Below are positions 34,260 through 43,341 of a stretch of DNA of 64,000 bases, piece after piece. The notes under the pieces are model-generated. The model saw nothing but the letters and a program-made list of their open reading frames with translations, had not been told where the DNA came from and ran no database searches. The translations under genes and the position numbers were made by a program. Source of the stretch: Candidatus Enterousia intestinigallinarum (GTDB taxonomy: Bacteria > Pseudomonadota > Alphaproteobacteria > Rs-D84); contig OX097180.1 in NCBI GenBank assembly GCA_944407095.1, positions 806,001 through 870,000 on the forward strand, in the 5' to 3' direction. Position 1 is the first letter of the stretch. The number at the start of each line of letters is the position of its first letter.

Positions 34260-36290
34260 ATGGCCAGCATCGAGGAAAAAGTTGAAGATATTGCCAAAAA
34301 TCAACTAAATGGTATAAAACTAAAATACTTCGGCAAAACGGATAGTATAAATTCTGAAATTGATGATGCTTTGAAAAAGGCTCCGTCTAAAAGTGGAGGA
34401 ACCGGTTATAATCGCCCAGACATCAGGTTATTTTTACAAACTAAAAAGGGTCGCAAAATCCCTGTTATGATAGAAGTAAAGGGAACCAAAGGCACATTAG
34501 TTAAATATAGTTCAGAAAATGAAATTGAAAATTTAAAGAAGGATGGTACGCCCCATTATTCTAATATTCAAAAATATGCCGTTAACGGTGCGGTTCATTA
34601 TGCCAACGCTATTATAAACAATACAGATAGTTATCCTGAATGTATCGCCATTGGCATAAATGGATATATAGACGATAAAGCAGAAACTGTCATTGAATTA
34701 AAGGTATATTATATTTCCAAAGATAATTTAATGCTGCCAAAAGAAATTGCTGAATACAGCGACTTAACGTTCTTGGCAAAAAATAAATTAGATGAATTGA
34801 TTGAAAAAATAGATAATTTGAACCTAAGCGAGGAAGAACGTGAAAAAAAGACCAAGGATTTTGAAAACCAAATAGAGGTGAAATTAAAATCTCTTAATCA
34901 AAAGATGCATGACGATTTAAAAATCTCTGTTGGTGATCGCGTTCAATTGGTTGCAGGGCTTATTATGGCAGCATTAGGGGAACCTGATAAAGTGTCGCCA
35001 TTGCAGATTACAGATTTAAAAGGAGAAAATACTGAAAACCGAAATGATGGTAAAATCGTAATAGATAAGATAGCAGATTTTTTGAACGAAAAGAAAATCC
35101 CATCAGAAAAACGCAGATTAATAATAAATGAACTGTCTAGAGTATTTATTTACTCTGAACTATACAAACCCAATAATGGTGAAAGTCGTATAAAGACTGT
35201 TTACAGGACAATCAAAGAAGATATTGTTCCGATTTTTACATCTGCTAAACATCTGGATTTTACAGGGCGTTTGTTTAATGTTTTAAACGAATGGGTTGAC
35301 ATACCAGACGGTGAAAGAAACGATGTCGTCTTGACCCCACGCTATGTGTGCGAATTGATGGTTAACCTGTGTAAGGTGAATAAGGATAGTTATGTATGGG
35401 ACTATGCCACTGGTTCTGCAGGATTTTTGATCTCTGCAATGAAAAAGATGATACAAGATGCAGAAACCACCATTGCCAGTGAAAAAGAAAAACAGAATAA
35501 AATTGCACATATAAAATACCACCAATTATTGGGTATAGAAAAACGTGCTGATATTTATATGTTGGCCGTATTAAATATGATTTTGATGGGCGACGGTTCA
35601 ACAAATATTTTACATAAGGATTCTTTGACAGAATTTGAAGGTAAATATGAACAGGGTGATGATGCAGGTCAACCATTCCCGGCAAACGTTTTTCTTTTAA
35701 ATCCGCCATATTCTGCTGATGGTAAGGGTTTCATTTTTGTTGAAAAGGCATTGTCAAAAATGTCAAATGGTCGTGCGGCAATTTTAATTCAAGAAAATGC
35801 CGGCAGCGGCAATGGTCTGCCGTATACCAAAAATATTTTGCAGAATAACACACTTGTCGCCAGTATTCATATGAGTGATATTTTCTGTGGCAAGGCGGGG
35901 GTACAAACCGCAATTTATGTATTTGATATTGGTGTTGCACATGATCCGAATAATATCGTTAAATTTATTGATTTTTCGAATGACGGCTATACGCGTCAAA
36001 ATCGTAAAAAATCTGGTGCAGATGTAAATTTGAAAAACACGGAGCATGCCCACGAACGTTATGCGGAATTGGTTGATATTGTTTTAAATAGGAAAAAGGC
36101 AACACATTATTTTGATGACTGTGTAATAGAAGACACAATCGGATTGGATGGTAATGACTGGACGTATAAACAGCATCAAAAAATTGATGCCACACCGACA
36201 GAGGAAGATTTTAGGAAAACAGTTGCAGACTATCTGAGTTGGAAAGTATCAACGTTAATGAAAGAAGAGAGTCCTGTAAATTTTATTTAA
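34260..36290 (+). CDS. BcgI-like type IIB restriction-modification subunit (nuclease + N6-adenine methyltransferase)
   Basis: This 676-residue protein combines an N-terminal PD-(D/E)xK-like nuclease (Asp54 in RPDIRLFL, then Glu72-Val-Lys74) with a gamma-class adenine methyltransferase. SAM motif I is DYATGSAGFL (381-390) and catalytic motif IV is NPPY (481-484). LTPRYV before motif I is typical of HsdM-like enzymes. This order and size match the A subunit of BcgI, which cuts on both sides of its site and methylates with the same chain. The next gene encodes a two-TRD specificity subunit, as in BcgI. GGGGAG precedes the ATG. Confidence 0.85.
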   Translation: MASIEEKVEDIAKNQLNGIKLKYFGKTDSINSEIDDALKKAPSKSGGTGYNRPDIRLFLQTKKGRKIPVMIEVKGTKGTLVKYSSENEIENLKKDGTPHYSNIQKYAVNGAVHYANAIINNTDSYPECIAIGINGYIDDKAETVIELKVYYISKDNLMLPKEIAEYSDLTFLAKNKLDELIEKIDNLNLSEEEREKKTKDFENQIEVKLKSLNQKMHDDLKISVGDRVQLVAGLIMAALGEPDKVSPLQITDLKGENTENRNDGKIVIDKIADFLNEKKIPSEKRRLIINELSRVFIYSELYKPNNGESRIKTVYRTIKEDIVPIFTSAKHLDFTGRLFNVLNEWVDIPDGERNDVVLTPRYVCELMVNLCKVNKDSYVWDYATGSAGFLISAMKKMIQDAETTIASEKEKQNKIAHIKYHQLLGIEKRADIYMLAVLNMILMGDGSTNILHKDSLTEFEGKYEQGDDAGQPFPANVFLLNPPYSADGKGFIFVEKALSKMSNGRAAILIQENAGSGNGLPYTKNILQNNTLVASIHMSDIFCGKAGVQTAIYVFDIGVAHDPNNIVKFIDFSNDGYTRQNRKKSGADVNLKNTEHAHERYAELVDIVLNRKKATHYFDDCVIEDTIGLDGNDWTYKQHQKIDATPTEEDFRKTVADYLSWKVSTLMKEESPVNFI

Positions 36291-37471
36291 GCCACCGCCT
36301 GCAAGAACTTACAGAACAGTTCGTTGCATCCGGTGGCGAATTTACAGAACATAAAATTGATGATGTTTTTAATAAAATAGAAACGACAAAATTAAAATAT
36401 CCAGTAAGTCAACTTAGCAAAAAAAGAAACTCTATATTTAATTTGCCCGCAGTAACCGCAGGGATATTAAATCAGGGGCTGTCTTGTTATGTGCCAAGAG
36501 CCGAAGCAACAATACTAAAAAATGTAATAAGTGTTTCTGCAAATGGCGCAAATACTGGTGTTATGTTCTATCAACCATATGAATTTACAATTTTACAAGA
36601 TAGTTATGCCATAAAATGTAAAGTTCCTAATATTTCAGAAAGGCAATATTTGTACTTATTGTCTGCATTGCAAAAAACAATTTATGGTTATTTTGATTGG
36701 ACCGATAAAGCAGGTTGGACCAAAATCAAAAATTACAACATTATCCTTCCTACAAAAAATAATCAAATAGATTATACTTTTATGGAATCTTACATCCGCG
36801 AGCTGGAACAGGAGCGCATCAGCGAACTGGAACAATATCTGCGAGTGACGGGATTAGACACATATACACTGACCCCAAGGGAACAGGAGATATTAACATC
36901 GCATGCGGGAGGGGCAACACACCTATTTAGAATTGGCGATTTGTTTGAAAAACAACAGTTAAAATTTAAGAAAGCAAAATTTAATAAATCATCAGATGTT
37001 TCTAAAACGGCTTCAGATGAATTTGATTTGCCACTTGTAAATGCAAAAGATGGTGATAACGGTATTATGTATTATGGACGTTCTTGTGATTTTGAATATG
37101 CGGAAAACTCAATAGATATTGTTAATGATGGCGCTGTTTCTACTGGTAATGTTTATGCGCAACCGCAAAAAACAGGTGTGCTATATAATGCTTATCTAAT
37201 CAAATTAAAAAATTATACTCCGTCACCAGAAATTTTATTGTTTTTAGCTCAAACCATACAAAAAATAATTAAACCCGCATTTGGTTATGATAATAAGGCC
37301 GGCTGGGAAAAAGTAAAAAAGAAACTCATTTCGTTACCGATCAAAAATGGTGAAATCGATTTTGAATATATGGAAACATATATTCGTGCAATTGAAAAAG
37401 TTGTAATTCGTGGTGTCGTTGAATGGAAAAATAAAACCATTGAAGCAACAAAATCAGTTGTTAACGCATAG
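36239..37471 (+). CDS. Specificity subunit with two target-recognition domains
   Basis: About 410 residues contain two tandem HsdS-like target-recognition domains. Each ends with a similar block: KNYNIILPTKN then IDYTFMESYIRELE, and KKLISLPIKNGEIDFEYMETYIRAIE. These are the conserved helix spacers of type I/BcgI S subunits, which read the two halves of a split DNA site. The frame overlaps the upstream gene by 52 bp. No ATG exists near the beginning; TTG 36239 is the first possible start, and a downstream non-ATG start within the overlap is equally possible. Coupled translation is likely. Confidence 0.8.
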   Translation: MESINVNERRESCKFYLSHRLQELTEQFVASGGEFTEHKIDDVFNKIETTKLKYPVSQLSKKRNSIFNLPAVTAGILNQGLSCYVPRAEATILKNVISVSANGANTGVMFYQPYEFTILQDSYAIKCKVPNISERQYLYLLSALQKTIYGYFDWTDKAGWTKIKNYNIILPTKNNQIDYTFMESYIRELEQERISELEQYLRVTGLDTYTLTPREQEILTSHAGGATHLFRIGDLFEKQQLKFKKAKFNKSSDVSKTASDEFDLPLVNAKDGDNGIMYYGRSCDFEYAENSIDIVNDGAVSTGNVYAQPQKTGVLYNAYLIKLKNYTPSPEILLFLAQTIQKIIKPAFGYDNKAGWEKVKKKLISLPIKNGEIDFEYMETYIRAIEKVVIRGVVEWKNKTIEATKSVVNA

Positions 37472-37560
37472 AAATGCAATAACTTCTGATAGCTGATTGT
37501 GCGCGAACTGGCCGCAGAAATAGAGCCAAAGATATACGAATATGGATTTTTAAGAAAATA
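37472..37560 (+). other. Short coding remnant
   Basis: Between the S subunit and the terminator, an open tail of about 20 codons from 37499 reads RELAAEIEPKIYEYGFLRK and stops. It lacks its own start and ribosome binding site and looks like the broken 3' end of another gene. Confidence 0.3.
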
Positions 37561-37587
37561 AGAACGCGCGATTGCGCGTTCTTTTTA
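37561..37587. terminator. Bidirectional terminator
   Basis: AGAACGCGC/GCGCGTTCT stem with a 4-nt loop and T-rich tail between the restriction operon and the convergent ATPase gene. Confidence 0.8.
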
Positions 37588-38892
37588 TTCTTGAGGCAAT
37601 AGCCAGTCAAAGGCATTTATGATTTTTATACCTTTATATTCTTCTACAAATGGTCTATCCATTGTTATCAAGAATTTAGGGTTATGGTCATCAATGCTGT
37701 CCAGCGATCGTAGCTCGCGTTCGCGTGTTTCAGCGTTTTCTATCTGTTGCGACACCTGATAGTATTCTTTTGTGTCATTTTTTTTGGCAACAAAATCTAC
37801 CTCGTTTGCGCCAATCTTGCCAACATAGACTTGATAACCGCGTCTTATCAGTTCCAAATATACTATGTTTTCCAGTATGTGTCCTGCGTCGCCTTCGTGC
37901 CCTAGCAGCATATAACGCAACCCGATGTCGGCAACATAGTATTTAGAGTTTGTTTTTAATAACTGTTTGCCTTTGATATCATACCTATCGGCACGGTACA
38001 TAACAAATGTATCCAACAATGAATCTACATAACTATCGATTGTTACAGAATCTATTTTTATGCCATAATCTGATTCCAACGACTTCTTTATGCCCAACAA
38101 AGATGTTTCACGACCAATATTATCAAACATAAAACTGATAACTTTTTTCAGCCTGGATACGTCTTTTATGTTTTTTCTTTCCACTATATCCTTCAACACG
38201 ATGGTGTCCAATAAACTGGATAAAAACTGACGTACTTGTTCGCTAGCGATGGGGGCATCTGCCGGTGTGCCACTGGCGGCGAATTTAAGCAGTTGAACTG
38301 TGTACGGGAAGCCACTGTTGTGCAGATAGTCCTGGAACATTGATGCCAAGTTATATCTGCGTGGGTTCAGAAGTTCTTCACGAGTCCGTGCCGTCCACAT
38401 TCCAACCTGATGCACATTGTATGCGCTTACATATTCTTCAAAAGACAGTGGTTGCATATGTATCGTTATATATCGTCCGGAAAGCATGGTTGCCAATTCC
38501 CCGGATAACATCTTAGAGTTAGAACCCGTTATATAAATGTCTATGTTATCACGCAGACGCAGGCTGTTTATTGCTTTTTCAAAATGTTCTACATTTTGGA
38601 TTTCGTCCAAAAATATGTAGTTCATTTTTTCTGGTACAGCCTTTGCCAATATATGGTCGTGCAGTTTTTTCCAATCCAACAGGTCGCTAAAATTAGCGTC
38701 TTCAAAGTTTATTTGCTGTATTTGGTTGTCCTGCACACCATATTTCATCTGTAATTCCATTTGATACAGATAAAATATCGTGGATTTGCCACACCGGCGG
38801 ATGCCAGTTATAACCTTTATGACGTCAGATTTGTCGCGCCAAGCCATCAGTTGGCGCATATATGTGGGGCGTTCTATAAACGTTTGAGGCAT
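37585..38892 (-). CDS. AAA_14/DUF4143 ATPase, copy 1
   Basis: A 435-residue P-loop ATPase with Walker A GIRRCGKST near residues 30-38, Walker B YIFLDEIQNVEHF, sensor-like ITGSNSKML and a C-terminal DUF4143 domain (NEVDFVAKK region, nuclease-like fold). The family is common in gut bacteria and often varies in copy number; a cellular role is not established, though links to toxin-like or mobile functions are suspected. AAAGGA precedes the ATG. A close paralog lies at 55291-56601. Confidence 0.88.
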   Translation of the reverse strand: MPQTFIERPTYMRQLMAWRDKSDVIKVITGIRRCGKSTIFYLYQMELQMKYGVQDNQIQQINFEDANFSDLLDWKKLHDHILAKAVPEKMNYIFLDEIQNVEHFEKAINSLRLRDNIDIYITGSNSKMLSGELATMLSGRYITIHMQPLSFEEYVSAYNVHQVGMWTARTREELLNPRRYNLASMFQDYLHNSGFPYTVQLLKFAASGTPADAPIASEQVRQFLSSLLDTIVLKDIVERKNIKDVSRLKKVISFMFDNIGRETSLLGIKKSLESDYGIKIDSVTIDSYVDSLLDTFVMYRADRYDIKGKQLLKTNSKYYVADIGLRYMLLGHEGDAGHILENIVYLELIRRGYQVYVGKIGANEVDFVAKKNDTKEYYQVSQQIENAETRERELRSLDSIDDHNPKFLITMDRPFVEEYKGIKIINAFDWLLPQE

Positions 38893-39008
38893 CTTTTTTA
38901 TCCTTTTTATCTATATTTTATACAGATAATACATAAAAAAATAAGATTTTCAACAAGTTTTTGTATTTGTATTCAAAAAACTTTGCAAAAACGCGTATTT
39001 TTTTTGAA

Positions 39009-39200
39009 TTAAATCAAATTAAACCATTTTTCGACGGTCTGGCGCAGGTGCGCCGAACCGCCTTTTTCAATATCACGTGCGAATTGTTCTAACTCATTTA
39101 CAATGTTGTGCGCTTTCATCGCTTGCAAACATTCTATCACTATATCGGCATTATCTGCATTCTTGGGTAATATGACGGTTATGTTTGGATATTTGGGCAT
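39009..39200 (-). CDS. Small hypothetical phage-type protein (PKYP family), copy 1
   Basis: ATG 39200, preceded by TGGAG with 6-nt spacing, encodes 63 residues starting MPKYPNITVILP and ending VEKWFNLI. No function is recognised. A paralog of similar length at 50404-50598 starts IPKYPDIKVYL and ends VMKWFEVE. Both have the same promoter and gene context. An upstream ATG at 39212 overlaps the ribosome binding site and is not preferred. Confidence 0.6.
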   Translation of the reverse strand: MPKYPNITVILPKNADNADIVIECLQAMKAHNIVNELEQFARDIEKGGSAHLRQTVEKWFNLI

Positions 39201-39224
39201 TTTGTACTCCATTTTTGTTGTCCA

Positions 39225-39253
39225 ATTACTGCTTACATTGTGTCAAAAGTCAA
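39225..39253 (-). promoter_or_regulatory. Conserved promoter upstream of small gene, copy 1
   Basis: Read on the minus strand: TTGACT, 17-nt spacer, AGTAAT, followed by TGGACAA. The same boxes with a different spacer sequence occur at 50639-50667. Confidence 0.55.
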
Positions 39254-39254
39254 A

Positions 39255-40706
39255 TCAAAATACGTGGCATCTGATGGTGCCGTATTTTGCGCGTCCCCAT
39301 GCGTATTGGACGCCGTGTGCAAATGCGTCGCATTGGTCTTTGAACGTGACGCTTGGGAAATTTAGCAGTTCGTGTTTAAAATCTGGCCACCAAGGTCCAG
39401 CAACGGATGGGAATAAAACGGTTCCATTTTCAATATAAAGACTGGCGCCAGCAAATCTGGTGATTTTATCAGAGTCGGCCGCAACGGCTTTAACACGACC
39501 ACGATATTTTGATACTGTGCTTAGGTACTGAATTAACTGTGTTCCGGACGAGGCATCTTCTATCACGAAATATATGCCCGCGCCTTTGGGAAACTTGGCG
39601 TGATATTCATCATATAATTCATCCAATTTTTTGACAAGGTATGGAAATTCTAACCGCTCGCGATGTACGCTAAGCAGATATATCTTTCGGTTTGTCCTAT
39701 CAACCCCCAGAATTACAAATGCAGAATACGCATTGCTGCCACCTGTCTTGGCGGCGGTATCGCACGCAATATTGATTTCAGAAAAGGATGGCAGTTCACC
39801 ATTATAAAAATGCAGCCACTCTTCTTTTACCAGGTTGCCTTGGGCGGGCGCTGGCAGTTGCTGATATTGGCCTGCGAATACATATTCGCCCTGGGTGCGC
39901 CGAATGTCGCAAATTACATCCATGTTTTCGCGGGCTGGGTGCAACAGTTCGCCCGTCACGCGCTTCACGGTGTGTGTTCTATTATGAATGCGGTCTGTGT
40001 ATTGCCATGTCTCATCTGCATCGGCAATAACAGGCAAACGAATGTGTCTAAAATCAGAATTTGATTCCAACAGGAATCCTGTTAAATCGTGTTGATGCAG
40101 GCGCTGCATAATCAATATGATTTTACCACTTGGCTTATCGTTTAGGCGTGAACATAGGGTTGTGCCATACCATTCATTGACTTTTTCACGCTGAACATCA
40201 CTCATGGCATCAGATGGCTTTAACGGGTCATCAATAATAATCCAATCTGCGCCACGCCCGGTAAGTGTACCACCAATAGATGTTGATATTCGCCCACCGC
40301 CCCGCGTGGTTTCAAAATCAGAAATAGAGCGGCGTGAGGTGGCAATGCGCGTGTTTGGAAACATTTCTTGATACCATTGTTCAATCATAACGCGTCGGCA
40401 ATCACTGGCGAATTTTTCAGCCAGATTGTCATTATAGCTGACGCACATAACAGACGTTGCCGGATTATGACCCAACAAGAAGGCGGGCAGGGCGACCGAA
40501 CAAATGATAGATTTCATATTCCGTGGTGGAATATTGATAATCAGCCGCTTGTTCTTGCCCTCTATAATGTCCATGATTTCGCTACAAATCAGGTCTATGT
40601 GCCAGTTGTCAGAATATCCATCGCCTGACACGACATCAAAGACCTTGCGAACAAATGGCTTAAAATCTGTGCGCAAAATTGCATACAGTAATTCATTTTC
40701 AGACAT
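39255..40706 (-). CDS. Phage terminase large subunit
   Basis: TerL proteins are ATP-driven DNA-packaging motors with a nuclease domain. From ATG 40706 the protein has 483 residues. It carries a Walker A-like INIPPRNMKS, Walker B DWIIIDDPL with coupling residues after it, and a C-terminal RNase H-like nuclease domain beginning INIACDTAAKTGGSNAYS. AAGGG lies 6 nt before this ATG, and the start overlaps the upstream DUF5681 gene by 8 bp. The earlier in-frame start at 40805 is less likely. No portal or capsid genes accompany it. Confidence 0.9.
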   Translation of the reverse strand: MSENELLYAILRTDFKPFVRKVFDVVSGDGYSDNWHIDLICSEIMDIIEGKNKRLIINIPPRNMKSIICSVALPAFLLGHNPATSVMCVSYNDNLAEKFASDCRRVMIEQWYQEMFPNTRIATSRRSISDFETTRGGGRISTSIGGTLTGRGADWIIIDDPLKPSDAMSDVQREKVNEWYGTTLCSRLNDKPSGKIILIMQRLHQHDLTGFLLESNSDFRHIRLPVIADADETWQYTDRIHNRTHTVKRVTGELLHPARENMDVICDIRRTQGEYVFAGQYQQLPAPAQGNLVKEEWLHFYNGELPSFSEINIACDTAAKTGGSNAYSAFVILGVDRTNRKIYLLSVHRERLEFPYLVKKLDELYDEYHAKFPKGAGIYFVIEDASSGTQLIQYLSTVSKYRGRVKAVAADSDKITRFAGASLYIENGTVLFPSVAGPWWPDFKHELLNFPSVTFKDQCDAFAHGVQYAWGRAKYGTIRCHVF

Positions 40707-41082
40707 TGTCGCCCTTTTTGTGTAAATACTCGTCCAGTATCTCGCGATCTGTGCGGGATATAGTACCGGCTGCGGCGGCTGCATGGGCGGCTTTGCGTGC
40801 ATCAATTTGCATCAACAGCGGCAGTATTGTCTTAAACGTATTCAGATTACCTTGCGTCGCCTCGTTCGCCATACGTAACAGCATGGCTTGCCGTTTGGAT
40901 ATCTTTAATGGCCGGCCATCAATGGTTGCTGTGACCTTTTTACTTAAAATTTTATCAATCAGACGCAGTGTATCCATGCTGCCTTTTGGGCGACCTTTGG
41001 GATTCCCGGATTGTCCCGGCTTAAAGCGTGTGTGAACCGGCGGTTTGCAAAATCCAACTTTGTAATCAGTGTCATTATTCAT
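40699..41082 (-). CDS. DUF5681 family protein, possible small-terminase-like
   Basis: A 127-residue protein with the short signature TRFKPGQSGNPKGRPKG at about 18-34, the defining DUF5681 motif. A basic helical region follows. In phages and islands such proteins lie immediately before the terminase large subunit, where a small-terminase or DNA-recognition role is plausible. It overlaps the methyltransferase end by 8 bp and the terminase start by 8 bp, so all three are one operon. Confidence 0.8.
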   Translation of the reverse strand: MNNDTDYKVGFCKPPVHTRFKPGQSGNPKGRPKGSMDTLRLIDKILSKKVTATIDGRPLKISKRQAMLLRMANEATQGNLNTFKTILPLLMQIDARKAAHAAAAAGTISRTDREILDEYLHKKGDNV

Positions 41083-42379
41083 GTTCTTCCTTTTTCTTTG
41101 TTAATAATTCTGAATATGTTTGACCAGTTGCCAGATGCACGGCATCTGTGCCAAACAATTCATAAAAACGTCTGATGGTTGTGTCTATGTACATTGGCTC
41201 ATACTCTATGCCGCGGCATATACGATGGGCTTTATGGGCGGCAATAAGTGTACTGCCGGACCCCAGGAATGTATCCAACACAATGTCGCCGCGTTTTGAC
41301 ACGTCCAATATTGCGTCATACAGCATTTCAACTGGCTTTACCGTCGGGTGCAATTTTATATCGCCTTTGTGGCGACCGAATGCATTGACACCTGCATAGT
41401 TCCATACATTTGTCCGGTATCGGCCATGCCGCCCCAGTTCAACGTTATTTACATGGCTCTCTTTGCCGTTGCGAAATATCAAACATAGTTCATGTTGACT
41501 GCGATAAAGACTGCCCATACCACCAGATGTCTTTACCCAAACGCACAGGTTTATAAAATCACCAAATACGGAATCTAAAGCGGTTTTTATTTCTGTTATA
41601 TGACGCCAATCCATAAAGTTATATTGTATTGCGCCGTCATTAGAATACTTTTTGCACAGGGTAAAGTTATCTGTTAAAAACTTGGTAAATTCTTCGGACG
41701 ACATTTCTCCAGACGCCATGGGAAATTCATCGTGGCGTATATTTCCACATCCGCAAACGTGTCCCGAAATCTTAACGTTGTAAGGCGGGTCTTGGATGAC
41801 CATATCGGCGCGTTTGTCGGACAGTAGACGGGCGAAACTCTCTTCGTCCAGACTGTTGGCGCATATGATTTTATGACGCCCCAGCTGCCATATGTCGCCA
41901 GGTTGCGTTACGATTTCGTCTTCGGGAACAAATTCTATTTTATTCAGTTTTTTGTCTGGTGCAGGGGCTGTGTCTGTTATCAGGTTGTTGATTTCAACTT
42001 GCTCAAACCCTGTGATTGTTATGTCGTCCACATAAATCTGTTCCAGATCCGATATTTCCAACGCTAACAGTTCTTTGTTCCAGCCACCGTTTTCTGAAAT
42101 TTTATTGTCGGCCAGGCGATAAACACGCTTTTGCGTTTCGTCCAGGTGTGTTAAACGAATAACTGGCACGGTCTCCATTTGCAATTGTTGTGCTGCCATA
42201 TATCTGCCGTGGCCAGCAATTATTTCATCGTTTTCATCTATCAGAATAGGGTTGTTAAAACCGAATTTTTTAATAGAATCTGCAATTTGATGCACCTGCT
42301 TTTGCGGGTGGTCTTTTGGGTTGTTTTGATATGCTTTTAGTGAATTTAACTCAACATATGTAATTTTAATGTCCGCCAT
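41075..42379 (-). CDS. ParB-like nuclease domain fused to DNA methyltransferase
   Basis: This 434-residue phage-type fusion starts with a ParB/Srx-fold domain (VELNSLKAYQNNPKDHP, then GHGRYMAAQQL). A beta-class amino-methyltransferase follows, with catalytic DPPYN (near residue 200) and SAM-binding VLDTFLGSGSTLIAA towards the C-terminus. It would methylate adenine or cytosine amino groups in DNA, protecting the element or altering host marks. GGAGG lies 6 nt before the ATG. It leads the operon to DUF5681 and terminase. Confidence 0.9.
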   Translation of the reverse strand: MADIKITYVELNSLKAYQNNPKDHPQKQVHQIADSIKKFGFNNPILIDENDEIIAGHGRYMAAQQLQMETVPVIRLTHLDETQKRVYRLADNKISENGGWNKELLALEISDLEQIYVDDITITGFEQVEINNLITDTAPAPDKKLNKIEFVPEDEIVTQPGDIWQLGRHKIICANSLDEESFARLLSDKRADMVIQDPPYNVKISGHVCGCGNIRHDEFPMASGEMSSEEFTKFLTDNFTLCKKYSNDGAIQYNFMDWRHITEIKTALDSVFGDFINLCVWVKTSGGMGSLYRSQHELCLIFRNGKESHVNNVELGRHGRYRTNVWNYAGVNAFGRHKGDIKLHPTVKPVEMLYDAILDVSKRGDIVLDTFLGSGSTLIAAHKAHRICRGIEYEPMYIDTTIRRFYELFGTDAVHLATGQTYSELLTKKKEEHE

Positions 42380-42439
42380 TTGAACCTCCGTTTTTCGGAC
42401 AATATGGCAGACAATATAAAAAAGCGATTTTTTAATTTT

Positions 42440-43222
42440 TTAGCTAGCTATTTTCGGAAATTTCGCACTTTGAATCCAACGTTCCAAGGTTGAATCTGTT
42501 GGTGTTAGATGCCCCTTTGATGTCAGAGTTTGCAAGTCTTTGCCGTATTCTGATTTATATAAAGTTTTCAGATTTCTGATAAATTCAGGGGTTTGTTTAT
42601 TGGTTGGACGGCGCAGGTTGGCTTTTAGTATCAATTTTTGCACATTATGCTTTTTGTTCCCGCCCTTGTTTTTACCCCCAATGCCACCTTTGATTTTGTT
42701 ATTTAACTTAAATTCCAATCGGCTTTGTGCGTCGGCCATGATAGCACTGCGGTTAGATAGTTCGGCAATTTGTTCGCGTGTTAAAGTGTTTCTGTCCAGT
42801 ATTTCGTACAGGTTTTGCATTTTGCTGACGTTTAGCAAAATTTGCGCGACAAGGAACAGATTTTCAGTCAGGTTTAAATCTGATAAAAATTTAGTAAAGC
42901 TGTAATCTGGGCTTGCGTTGCGCACATCGGTTTTTTCATAACGTGTAAATGGTGTGTCGTGCTTTTGAATCAAAAGATTAACACCAGGCATAACCATATT
43001 TAATCCACGTGGGGCAAAAGTTTTTTCATAATCTGCAATTGGTGCAATTAGGCTAGATATGGCGCTGTTCAGGTGGGCAAAATCGTTGTTTTGCAGAGCT
43101 TTTTTAATGTCTGGGTCTTCGTATTCCCACGCCAAAAAAGCAATCATTAGCGCCTGGTTAAAGCGCTGTCTGAATTTTGTGTTTTTCCAAGTAAAATCAA
43201 AAAACTTATCAAGGTTATTCAT
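42440..43222 (-). CDS. Hypothetical protein, divergent from Zorya-like operon
   Basis: A 260-residue cytoplasmic, mostly helical protein that I do not recognise. The C-terminal third is basic, with KIKGGIGGKNKGGNKKHN and a helical end (LTPTDSTLERWIQSAKF) that could bind DNA. AAAGGA precedes the ATG. It reads leftward from the same 119-bp gap that serves the rightward defence operon, so it might be its regulator or belong to the phage-type operon ahead of the methyltransferase. Both ideas are inference. Confidence 0.55.
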   Translation of the reverse strand: MNNLDKFFDFTWKNTKFRQRFNQALMIAFLAWEYEDPDIKKALQNNDFAHLNSAISSLIAPIADYEKTFAPRGLNMVMPGVNLLIQKHDTPFTRYEKTDVRNASPDYSFTKFLSDLNLTENLFLVAQILLNVSKMQNLYEILDRNTLTREQIAELSNRSAIMADAQSRLEFKLNNKIKGGIGGKNKGGNKKHNVQKLILKANLRRPTNKQTPEFIRNLKTLYKSEYGKDLQTLTSKGHLTPTDSTLERWIQSAKFPKIAS

Positions 43223-43341
43223 GGTAAAAATCCTTTTGCCTCAGCATAGCAAAATAATGATCAAAATCCAAAAAAATATTGTTTTTTGTGCGATTTTAAG
43301 TCAAACTTTGCTAAAAGTGGTAAGTTAATAGGAAAACAAAG
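43223..43341. promoter_or_regulatory. A+T-rich divergent promoter region
   Basis: This gap must hold start signals for both the leftward hypothetical gene and the rightward Zorya-like operon. On the minus strand a possible pair is TTGGAT, 17 nt, TATGCT, ending shortly before the ribosome binding site at about 43232. A second TTGACT box on the minus strand lies further out. No rightward consensus stands out. Confidence 0.4.
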
